Assembly (NCBI GenBank): GCA_964644555.1
Contig: CAZXWI010000103.1
Span: forward strand, 1 to 5,432
Length of the DNA stretch: 5,432 nt
Direction of reading: 5' to 3'
Origin: RUG14186 sp964644555
GTDB lineage: Bacteria > Bacillota > Clostridia > Eubacteriales > Anaerofustaceae
The position numbers were made by a program, and so were the translations under genes. Under the pieces are notes generated by a model that searched no databases, was not told where the DNA came from, and saw only the letters and a program-made list of their open reading frames with translations. Below are positions 1 through 5,293 of the stretch, in pieces (positions within the stretch are counted from its first letter, which is position 1; every line of letters starts with the position of its first letter).

Positions 1-1119
1 CAGACCACAAACAATGCCAGATTGTTTAACCCATGCCACATCGAAAAAATAGGCGGCATGAAAATTCTTTTTATCGGCATAATCACTCAGGAAGTTATTT
101 CGCAAACCAAAACCGACGGAATCATCGGCTCGTTTATCGACATCAACGAGGCTGCTTCGGAAGTAGGCAAGATATGCGATGCTTATAATGCTCTTGATAT
201 AGATTTGACGGTACTTCTTACCCATATCGGATTCGAAGAAGATAAAAAACTAGCCCAAGCGCTCGACCCTGCGTGGGGAGTTGATGTAATAGTCGGCGGT
301 CATTCGCATACATTTATAGAAGAGCCTGCTAATGTAAACGGCATAACCATAGTTCAGGCAGGCACAGGCACCGATCAAATCGGCAGATTCGATATAATCG
401 TTGATACCGACAACAACTGCGTGGATTCGTACACATGGCAAGCAGTTCCCATCAACGACGCAACCTGCCCCAGAGATACGAAAATAGAAAATATAGTCAT
501 GCACTATAAATCCCATACCGATGAAAAATATGGGAGGATGGTAACTCATTTTAAGAAAAGGCTTACTCACCCCTGCCGCACTCAGGAAACTGCATTGGGA
601 AACCTCTTTGCCGATATACTGCGTGATAGTCTTGAGCTGGATATTATGCTTCTCGGTTCGGGCAGTATTCGTAACGAAGAGCTCGGCCCTATAGTATTGT
701 TTCAGGATTTGGCGGAGTGCTTTCCGTATGATGATGCCGTGTATGTTGTTAAAGCCACAGGAGCGCAGCTTAAACATATGATTAAATTCATGCTTCGTGA
801 TGAAACATGGGAGGGCGATCATTGCGAATTCTATCAATTCTCCAAAGGCATGAAAGTAGTTTATAATAAGGCAAATCATGAATTCAAGGAGTTCAGCTTA
901 AACGGAAAAGAAGTTTGCGGTGATGAACTGTATAAAATAGGGCTTCAATATTTCCACTTTAACAGCGTAGGAGAATTTTTCGATATGCCTCTATCCGAAC
1001 TTGAAAAGAATGCCAAAGCAAGGATTGTGGCAACATCATGTCGAGATGTTTTGGACGAATATTTATCATCACACAACAATCTCACTTCCGATATTTACGG
1101 CAGATTAACAGTCGAATAA
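1..1119 (+). CDS. Metallophosphatase / 5'-nucleotidase (UshA/YfkN-like), N-terminus cut by window edge
   Basis: The reading frame is open from base 1 (QTTNNARLFN...), so the TTG at 22 is probably not the start; 372 codons are visible. The 5'-nucleotidase family hydrolyses nucleoside monophosphates or cyclic nucleotides with a two-metal centre. Visible metal-site motifs are LTHIG (His codon 223-225) and GGHSHT (His codons 301-303 and 307-309). The earlier DxH, D and GNHE motifs must lie upstream. The nucleotidase C-terminal domain starts near base 590 with ETALGNLFAD, followed by GSGSIR and CFPYDDAVYVVKATGAQL, the usual substrate-stacking region. The usual Asn of the NGGxIR motif is not present in GSGSIR. 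The protein ends with DIYGRLTVE, without an LPXTG anchor or C-terminal membrane segment. Whether it is secreted cannot be told, because any signal peptide is outside the window. The family assignment is firm; the exact substrate is not known. Confidence 0.9.
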   Translation, partial: QTTNNARLFNPCHIEKIGGMKILFIGIITQEVISQTKTDGIIGSFIDINEAASEVGKICDAYNALDIDLTVLLTHIGFEEDKKLAQALDPAWGVDVIVGGHSHTFIEEPANVNGITIVQAGTGTDQIGRFDIIVDTDNNCVDSYTWQAVPINDATCPRDTKIENIVMHYKSHTDEKYGRMVTHFKKRLTHPCRTQETALGNLFADILRDSLELDIMLLGSGSIRNEELGPIVLFQDLAECFPYDDAVYVVKATGAQLKHMIKFMLRDETWEGDHCEFYQFSKGMKVVYNKANHEFKEFSLNGKEVCGDELYKIGLQYFHFNSVGEFFDMPLSELEKNAKARIVATSCRDVLDEYLSSHNNLTSDIYGRLTVE

Positions 1120-1136
1120 ATATAAATAAACCCATA

Positions 1137-1152
1137 GGATGAAATATCATCC
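1137..1152 (+). other. Small hairpin between the nucleotidase and SPFH genes
   Basis: GGATGA and TCATCC form a 6-bp stem around an AATA loop, starting 18 bases after the nucleotidase stop. No T-run follows (GCAAAAC), so it is at best a weak terminator or an mRNA-end structure. No convincing promoter was seen in the 64-base gap, so read-through into the next gene remains possible. Confidence 0.3.
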
Positions 1153-1183
1153 GCAAAACTATAATTAATAAAGGAGAAGAATT

Positions 1184-2449
1184 ATGGGACTTATTTCAGC
1201 AGCAATCGGTTCGGTAGCCGGTAATTTAGCAGATCAATGGCAGGAATTTTTTACATGTGATTCATTGCCAAACGATGTTTTGGTAGTAAAAGGTCAAAGA
1301 AACATCGGAAGCCGTTCTTCTAACAGAAAAGGCGATGACAACATTATTTCAAACGGCAGCGGTATCGTTGTTGCAGACGGGCAGTGCGCTCTCATTACCG
1401 ATCAGGGCAAGATAGTTGAACTCTGTGCAGAACCCGGCGAATATACATACGATGTTTCCGCAGAACCCAGCATTTTTGCAGGTGATATCAAAGAAGCCGT
1501 CAGTGCAACTCTCACAAATATGCTTGATCGTTTCAAAAGAGGCGGCGAACCCGGCAGAGATCAAAGAATTTATTACTTCAACATAAAAGAAATTATGGAT
1601 AATAAATTCGGCACAACCAACCCCATCTTGTTCAGAACAGTTGACAGAAACATCAGCATGGATCTTGATGTATCCATTCGTTTCAACGGTGTATATTCAT
1701 ACAAAATAACAAACCCGATTTTGTTCTATTCCAATGTTTGCGGCAATATCGACAGCGCTTACACAAAAGATGTTATCGATTCGCAGCTCAAAACCGAATT
1801 CGTTAACGCACTTCAGCCTGCTGTAGCCAAACTTTCGAATCTCGAAATAAGACCGAGTATGCTCCCTGCTCATGTTGGCGAACTTTGCACATTCATGAAC
1901 GAAGAACTCACAAAGCTTTGGGCAGAAAAAAGAGGTATTTCTGTAGTCAGCATAGCAATGAACCCCGTAACTCTCACTCCTGAAGATGATGCAAGAATTA
2001 AAGCCATTCAGGATTCCGCAAGATTGGTTAATCCTGATCTTGCTCGTGCTACTCTTGCTCAGGCAACTGCAGATGCCATGAAAGACGCAGCCAATAACGC
2101 AGGCGGTGCAATGACAGGCTTTATGGGCATGAATATGGCTCAAGGTGCTGTAAATTCGGCACTCTTTACACCGTCTAATCCTCAGCCGGCTCAGACATCT
2201 CCTGCCGTAGACAGCTGGAAATGTTCTTGCGGCAATACCGCAACAGGTAAATTCTGCCCCGAATGCGGCAGTGCAAAACCCTCTCCTGCAGGCAGCTGGA
2301 CTTGTACTTGCGGAACTGTAAACACAGGTAAATTCTGTGCAGAATGCGGAAGCCCCAAACCGACAAGCGGTCATAAATGTGCAAATTGCGGATTCGAAAC
2401 AGAAGATAGTAATGTTAAATTCTGCCCCGAATGCGGAACAAAATTCTAA
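1184..2449 (+). CDS. ydjI: SPFH-domain protein with three C-terminal zinc ribbons (YdjI-like)
   Basis: This 421-residue protein matches the YdjI / 'virion core protein' SPFH family (flotillin/stomatin superfamily). It begins MGLISAAIGSVAGNLADQWQ and shows the family signature SNGSGIVVADGQCALITDQG (residues 56-75). The SPFH core runs to about residue 265 and is followed by a helical, Ala-rich stretch (about 266-325) and a Pro/Ser linker. There is no signal peptide or membrane segment, so it should be cytoplasmic and recruited to the membrane. Three zinc ribbons end the protein: C347/C349-C358/C361, C374/C376-C385/C388 and C399/C402-C414/C417. The first two use CxC instead of CxxC. B. subtilis YdjI is, from memory, roughly 320 residues, so the extra ribbons plausibly explain the added length. 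The start is supported by AAGGAG at 1171-1176, 7 bases ahead of ATG. In B. subtilis, YdjI links PspA to the YdjG/YdjH membrane proteins; the same role here is inferred. Confidence 0.88.
   Translation: MGLISAAIGSVAGNLADQWQEFFTCDSLPNDVLVVKGQRNIGSRSSNRKGDDNIISNGSGIVVADGQCALITDQGKIVELCAEPGEYTYDVSAEPSIFAGDIKEAVSATLTNMLDRFKRGGEPGRDQRIYYFNIKEIMDNKFGTTNPILFRTVDRNISMDLDVSIRFNGVYSYKITNPILFYSNVCGNIDSAYTKDVIDSQLKTEFVNALQPAVAKLSNLEIRPSMLPAHVGELCTFMNEELTKLWAEKRGISVVSIAMNPVTLTPEDDARIKAIQDSARLVNPDLARATLAQATADAMKDAANNAGGAMTGFMGMNMAQGAVNSALFTPSNPQPAQTSPAVDSWKCSCGNTATGKFCPECGSAKPSPAGSWTCTCGTVNTGKFCAECGSPKPTSGHKCANCGFETEDSNVKFCPECGTKF
2213..2446 (+). repeat. Tandem zinc-ribbon repeat units inside the SPFH gene
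   Basis: Two adjacent units of 27 and 26 residues share the plan SW-x-C-x-CG-...-TGKFC-x-ECGS-x-KP (residues 344-370 and 371-396). A third, more diverged ribbon follows (397-421). At DNA level the 20-mer AAATTCTGCCCCGAATGCGG occurs exactly at 2249-2268 and again at 2417-2436. This suggests duplication or gene conversion between ribbons. Confidence 0.75.
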
Positions 2450-2465
2450 ATAGCTAACAGTTAAG

Positions 2466-2498
2466 ATAAAGGACTTATCGAAATCGATAGTCCTTTAT
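2466..2498 (+). terminator. Hairpin between the ydjI-like and ydjG-like genes (possible attenuator)
   Basis: ATAAAGGACT pairs with AGTCCTTTAT (10 bp). After one bulged T the stem continues as ATCG/CGAT, closed by an AAAT loop. It starts 17 bases after the ydjI-like stop and ends a few bases before the AAGGAGA ribosome binding site of the next gene. The 3' flank is TTTATT followed by A-rich sequence, so termination would be partial at best. It may instead cap or process the upstream message and so set unequal expression of the two genes. Confidence 0.45.
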
Positions 2499-2514
2499 TA
2501 AAAAAGGAGATTAA

Positions 2515-3603
2515 ATGAGCACCGATAACCTTAATTATAAATGCCCCTCCTGCGGTGCTTCCATGGAATTTGATACGAAAACTCAAAATGTAAAATGTCC
2601 GTTTTGCGATACCGTAATGAGCATGGAAGCTATCAATAAACAGGATGAAAATATCATTAAATCAGATGTTAACGCTTCTTGGGATACTTCTTCCATAAAG
2701 GAATTTTCTCCCGAAGAGGCTCAGCAGCTGCAAAGCTTTGTATGCAATTCATGCGGAGGCGAAATAATTGCCGATAAAGCCACATCGGCAAGCGTATGCC
2801 CATATTGTGACAGCCCCATGGTTGTTTCCGATAATTTCTCAAACGGTCTTTGCCCCGAATTTATCATTCCGTTTAAGTTTGATAAAAATGCCGCAAAGGA
2901 ATCTTTGAACAACCACTTGCTCGGCAAGAAGCTTTTGCCGAAAGTATTCAAAGATAAAAACCATATTGACGAGATAAAAGGCGTATATGTTCCCGTATGG
3001 TTGTTTGACACCGAAGCCGATGCCAATATTACCTTTGAAGGTACCAAAACCCGCAGATGGGAAGATTCCGAATATTCTTATGTCGAAACATCACACTTTA
3101 ATATAGAAAGAAGCGGTCGTGTTGCTTTTGAAAATATTCCGGTGGACGGTTCAAGCAAAATGGACGATAATTTGATGGAATCCATAGAGCCGTTTTACAT
3201 TGATGATGCTGTTGAATTTAAAACAGCATATCTTGCAGGATACTGTGCAGACCGCTACGATATAGATGTGGACGGCAGTATCCAAAGAGCCAACGAGCGA
3301 GTAAAGGCTTCCACCGAAGAAGTATTGGAAAGCTCCGTTGTCGGCTACGAAACCGTGCAGAGCAAATATTCGCAAATCGATTTATCAAGTGCCAAAGCAA
3401 AGTATGCCTTGTATCCCGTGTGGCTTCTTAACACCACATATAACGGCAATAAATACACCTTTGCCATGAACGGTCAAACAGGTAAATTTGTAGGTGATCT
3501 TCCTGTTGACAACGCTGCTGCAAAGAAATGGTTCTTCTCTCTTGCAGGTGGAATCAGCGTTATAGCATATATTTTATTATTCTTCGTATGGAAGATGTTT
3601 TAG
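2515..3603 (+). CDS. ydjG: Membrane-anchored protein with two N-terminal zinc ribbons (YdjG-like)
   Basis: This 362-residue protein belongs to the 'TFIIB-type zinc ribbon' family that includes B. subtilis YdjG. Ribbon 1 has C10/C13 and C28/C31; ribbon 2 has C77/C80 and C95/C98. The middle carries family hallmarks such as FIIPFKF (116-122), GVYVPVWLFD (156-165) and ALYPVWLLNTTYNGNKY (298-314), then FAMNGQTGKFVGDLP (316-330). A single hydrophobic segment at about 340-358 ends two residues from the C-terminus (WKMF). The bulk of the protein, including the ribbons, is therefore probably cytoplasmic and tail-anchored. GGAG at 2506-2509 lies 5 bases before ATG. The family was once labelled a phage replication protein, which nothing here supports. 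With the SPFH and TPM neighbours it most likely forms the YdjG/H/I membrane-stress platform (inference from synteny). Confidence 0.85.
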   Translation: MSTDNLNYKCPSCGASMEFDTKTQNVKCPFCDTVMSMEAINKQDENIIKSDVNASWDTSSIKEFSPEEAQQLQSFVCNSCGGEIIADKATSASVCPYCDSPMVVSDNFSNGLCPEFIIPFKFDKNAAKESLNNHLLGKKLLPKVFKDKNHIDEIKGVYVPVWLFDTEADANITFEGTKTRRWEDSEYSYVETSHFNIERSGRVAFENIPVDGSSKMDDNLMESIEPFYIDDAVEFKTAYLAGYCADRYDIDVDGSIQRANERVKASTEEVLESSVVGYETVQSKYSQIDLSSAKAKYALYPVWLLNTTYNGNKYTFAMNGQTGKFVGDLPVDNAAAKKWFFSLAGGISVIAYILLFFVWKMF

Positions 3604-3607
3604 GAGG
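3602..3607 (+). promoter_or_regulatory. AGGAGG ribosome binding site overlapping the ydjG-like stop; decides the ydjH-like start
   Basis: AGGAGG begins inside the TAG stop codon of the upstream gene (3601-3603). It lies only 2 bases from the ATG at 3610 but 8 bases from the ATG at 3616, so 3616 is the better start. The overlap of stop codon and binding site suggests translational coupling of the two genes. Confidence 0.8.
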
Positions 3608-3615
3608 GCATGAGA

Positions 3616-4413
3616 ATGAAAAAGAAATTAGCGGCAATTTTAATTGTCATATTGTCTGTTTGTTTGGCATTTTCATTTGCATATGCCGATGAAGAAAAAC
3701 TGCCTCTCCTTATTGATGATGCCGATATTTTATCAGATGAAGCCGAAAGCGATATTCTTTTGCGCCTTAGTGATATTTCCGATAGATATAATTGCGACAC
3801 AGCACTTTTGATAATATCAGATACCTACGATTTCGGATATGATGACGGAACTGCTCTTGCCGATGATTTTTACGATTACAGCGGCTACGGCAGAACATCC
3901 GAGCGTGACGGAATGTTGTTGGTATGGGTTGATAATGACCGAGAATTATTCCTAAGCACACGAGGATATGCTACATATGCCGTAACCGATACCGGTTTGG
4001 ATTACATATTTGACGAAATGAGTTCTTATTTATACGATAACGACTTTTACGGAGCATTTGTTAAATATGCCGAAAGTATAGATTACTTATTGGAACTTGC
4101 CAAATCCGGCAACAGAATGACTTCGGGCGAAACATTGTCAGCCCCGAATCCACTCTTAAAAATTCCCATTGCTTTGGCAATAGGCATTTTGATTGCATTT
4201 ATAATCGTTTCTTCATGGAAATCGCAGCTTAAATCCGTGCAAGCCGAAAAATTTGCCAATAATTATGTCAAAGAAGACACTATCGACATAAGAAACGGAG
4301 GAGAATATTTCATGTACAGCCATGTGGATAAAACGAAAAAAGCAAAGCAGGAAAGCACCACTCATACATCTTCTTCGGGTGCTACCCATGGCGGAGGAAG
4401 CAAGAAGTTTTAA
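3616..4413 (+). CDS. ydjH: TPM-domain protein, exported and membrane-anchored (YdjH-like)
   Basis: With the start at 3616 the protein has 265 residues. An upstream in-frame ATG at 3610 is too close to the ribosome binding site. Residues 1-24 form a signal peptide: MKKK, a hydrophobic core, and FAYA before D25 as the likely cleavage site. LSVC in the core is not a proper lipobox. The TPM domain (TLP18.3/Psb32/MOLO-1) spans about 30-165, with PLLIDDADILSDEAE (30-44), then RDGMLLVWVDNDRELFLSTR (97-116) and GYATYAVTDTGLDYI (117-131). A transmembrane helix at about 183-200 would place the TPM domain outside and the basic tail (201-265) inside. The tail ends THTSSSGATHGGGSKKF. The gene follows the ydjG-like gene by 12 bases, with its binding site in that gene's stop codon. 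In B. subtilis, YdjH is a membrane partner of YdjG in the PspA-linked stress system; the same role here is inferred from synteny. TPM proteins have no single agreed enzymatic activity. Confidence 0.85.
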   Translation: MKKKLAAILIVILSVCLAFSFAYADEEKLPLLIDDADILSDEAESDILLRLSDISDRYNCDTALLIISDTYDFGYDDGTALADDFYDYSGYGRTSERDGMLLVWVDNDRELFLSTRGYATYAVTDTGLDYIFDEMSSYLYDNDFYGAFVKYAESIDYLLELAKSGNRMTSGETLSAPNPLLKIPIALAIGILIAFIIVSSWKSQLKSVQAEKFANNYVKEDTIDIRNGGEYFMYSHVDKTKKAKQESTTHTSSSGATHGGGSKKF

Positions 4414-4429
4414 AAACGGTTAAAGACGA

Positions 4430-4473
4430 ATAAGTAGATACTTTATAATCTCGCTTATAAAGTATTTACTTAT
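4430..4473 (+). terminator. Long AT-rich hairpin after the ydjI-G-H cluster
   Basis: Two 19-base arms (4430-4448 and 4455-4473) pair along their whole length, with one G-T pair, around a TCTCGC loop. It starts 17 bases after the last stop codon of the cluster, where a transcript end is expected. GTGGGATTT follows instead of a T-run, so it is not a textbook intrinsic terminator. It may act as a 3'-end stabiliser, or be a small mobile or palindromic repeat. Confidence 0.45.
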
Positions 4474-4646
4474 GTGGGATTTAAGGCAAATGGAGTTGGC
4501 CGAATGAGCAAATATTCGAAATTGTGAAAAAGCTGGCTATGCCCCAAAAGAAACAAAGTAAACAGCCCTTTCCGCTGCATTACATGATAATGTAATTACA
4601 GCATTAACACACTTAGCACCTCTTTAATATAAAATTATATAAAAAT
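4474..4646. other. Gene-free spacer, possibly part of a dispersed intergenic repeat
   Basis: The stretch from the ydjH-like stop (4413) to the end of the leftward gene (4709) holds no convincing coding frame, tRNA or known riboswitch. Bases 4480-4573 look richer in GC than the very AT-rich sequence on both sides. On the minus strand this part stays open in more than one frame, but without a start codon preceded by a ribosome binding site. This pattern fits a non-coding repeat or small RNA better than a gene. No function can be assigned from this copy alone. Confidence 0.3.
4574..4602. repeat. Inverted repeat / hairpin in the spacer
   Basis: GCTG and CAGC enclose ATTACAT and ATGTAAT around a GATA loop, with a 1-by-2 mismatch between the two helices. 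No T-run lies on either side, so it is not a plain terminator. It could be part of the same repeat or RNA as the preceding 100 bases. Confidence 0.4.
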
Positions 4647-4681
4647 ATGCTCATATCCGTTGAATAATTGGATATGAGCAT
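4647..4681 (-). terminator. Intrinsic terminator of the leftward 73-residue gene
   Basis: ATGCTCATATCC and GGATATGAGCAT form a perfect 12-bp stem with an 11-base loop, 27 bases beyond the stop codon of the minus-strand gene. Read leftward, the stem is followed by ATATTTTTATATAATTTT, a good U-rich tail. Read rightward, the flank TATTTAAATT is weaker, so it may also stop rightward transcription to some extent. Confidence 0.7.
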
Positions 4682-4708
4682 TATTTAAATTATTTAAGCT
4701 GAAATTTA

Positions 4709-4930
4709 CTATTCCGAAAATGTATATTTTACAATATTTCCGCTTCCGTCCCCTGTTGTGATGATAATATCACCGTTTCCCATTTCGGTTGAGTCGATAA
4801 TCGGGAATCTTTTATTTGCCTTAACATATGCCATAGGACTTTCCGCTTCCACTTCAATCATCTCTTTCTTGGCATGGTCTGCGCCTCCGCAGGGGTTGAT
4901 ATCTTCGATAAACACTTCGTAATAATTCAT
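4709..4930 (-). CDS. Small conserved-looking hypothetical protein (73 residues)
   Basis: I do not recognise this protein. It starts MNYYEVFIEDINPCGGADHA, continues through an acidic/basic middle with YVKANKRFPIID (about residues 36-47), and ends in a Gly/Asp-rich, strand-like segment GDIIITTGDGSGNIVKYTF. There is no signal peptide or membrane helix; one cysteine (C14) is present. It looks like a small soluble cytoplasmic protein. The ATG at 4930 is preferred because AAGGAG (4942-4937) lies 6 bases upstream. An in-frame GTG at 4933 would be only 3 bases from that site. A strong promoter, a good ribosome binding site and a terminator frame the gene as a monocistronic unit, which supports it being real. 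Nothing in the flanking genes indicates its function. Confidence 0.75.
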   Translation of the reverse strand: MNYYEVFIEDINPCGGADHAKKEMIEVEAESPMAYVKANKRFPIIDSTEMGNGDIIITTGDGSGNIVKYTFSE

Positions 4931-4936
4931 CACATT

Positions 4937-4942
4937 CTCCTT
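4937..4942 (-). promoter_or_regulatory. AAGGAG ribosome binding site of the 73-residue gene
   Basis: Read leftward the sequence is AAGGAGAATGTGATG. The spacing (6 bases) fits the last ATG, at 4930-4928. The first ATG runs straight into TGA (ATGTGA), and the GTG is too close. Confidence 0.75.
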
Positions 4943-4944
4943 AA

Positions 4945-4971
4945 ATGGTATTTATATTTTAATTATACCAT
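4945..4971. promoter_or_regulatory. Inverted repeat overlapping -10 and transcript start (possible operator)
   Basis: ATGGTAT (4945-4951) and ATACCAT (4965-4971) are exact inverted 7-mers separated by 13 AT-rich bases. Together they cover the -10 box and the predicted start point. This is the usual place for a repressor site, but 7-mers in AT-rich DNA also arise by chance. Confidence 0.35.
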
Positions 4972-4991
4972 ATCCGAAAATGTAATTGCAA
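4962..4991 (-). promoter_or_regulatory. SigA-type promoter with extended -10 for the 73-residue gene
   Basis: Read leftward, TGGTATAAT gives a perfect -10 (4967-4962) with the TGn extension. TTGCAA (4991-4986) matches the -35 consensus at 4 of 6 positions with an 18-base spacer. Transcription should begin near 4955, leaving a leader of about 25 bases with AAGGAG inside it. The promoter sits in the decayed 3' end of the neighbouring flavodoxin pseudogene. Confidence 0.7.
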
Positions 4992-5272
4992 AGGGCTAAT
5001 TTCAATACATTTTCTTTGTTGGTTTCATCGGGGGTGTCCTTTTGCTATTCATCCTATGAGTTTGATAGGTCCGAAAGTGTTAAAGCCGAAACAACCGAAT
5101 TCCCCGAGAATTTTTGCGTTGTGAGTTGCAACTGCTTTTGTTATTGCCTCGGTGTAACCTTTCTTTTCTTCTCTGTATGTGTAGATGAAAAATGTTTCCT
5201 TGTTATTGGCATATTCCTTTCGGGAAACTGAAAAATTTAATCCCCATCACCAACACCTTGGAATATATAATC
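4991..5272 (-). pseudogene. Decayed flavodoxin-family gene (N-terminal half missing, stop and frameshifts)
   Basis: Reading leftward, the stretch from 5216 encodes EYANNKETFFIYTYREEKKG, then YTEAITKAVATHNAKILGEF and GCFGFNTFGPIKLIG. A TGA (5051-5049) follows, and then IAKGHP in the same frame. This is the C-terminal half of the flavodoxin family (typically ...GEFxCxGFDTFGPFKLIGGIAKGHPDE...). The TGA stands exactly where Gly (GGA) is expected. An extra base in the G5 run at 5030-5034 then shifts the frame; after it DETNKENVLKLA resumes the family pattern. Upstream, DYIFQGVGDG (5272-5243) and IKFFSFPK lie in two other frames, implying two more single-base shifts. The FMN-phosphate loop and roughly the first 50 residues are absent. 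Intact homologues bind FMN and carry electrons. An open frame on the opposite strand (4986-5231) is just its antisense shadow. Three of the lesions are extra bases in short runs, so sequencing error is a partial alternative, but it would not explain the missing N-terminus. Confidence 0.75.
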
Positions 5273-5293
5273 AATCTTTGATTTTCGTTAAAA

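Noticed and set aside
22..24. TTG at 22 as the nucleotidase start
   Set aside because: The frame is open to the window edge, and the N-terminal metal-binding motifs of the family must precede it.
250..879. 209-codon minus-strand open frame opposite the nucleotidase
   Set aside because: The plus strand carries recognised metallophosphatase motifs here; the minus frame has no recognisable domain and no ribosome binding site.
1160..1165. TATAAT ahead of the SPFH gene as a promoter
   Set aside because: The transcript would start on the ribosome binding site, and no -35 box lies 16-18 bases upstream.
1697..2374. 225-codon Cys-rich minus-strand open frame
   Set aside because: Antisense of the SPFH gene and its zinc-ribbon tail; the Cys richness is a by-product of the Gly/Ala/Thr codons on the coding strand.
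3610..3615. ATG at 3610 as start of the TPM protein
   Set aside because: It is only 2 bases after AGGAGG; the ATG at 3616 has an 8-base spacing and gives a cleaner signal peptide.
3661..3666. Lipoprotein signal (LSVC) in the TPM protein
   Set aside because: Val precedes Cys, the cysteine is inside the hydrophobic core, and a standard AYA-D cleavage site follows.
4444..4449. TATAAT inside the 19-bp hairpin as a promoter
   Set aside because: It has no -35 element and no rightward gene follows it.
4986..5231. 81-codon open frame on the plus strand, Cys/Phe-rich
   Set aside because: It has no ribosome binding site and lies antisense to the flavodoxin remnant, whose family motifs are clear on the minus strand.
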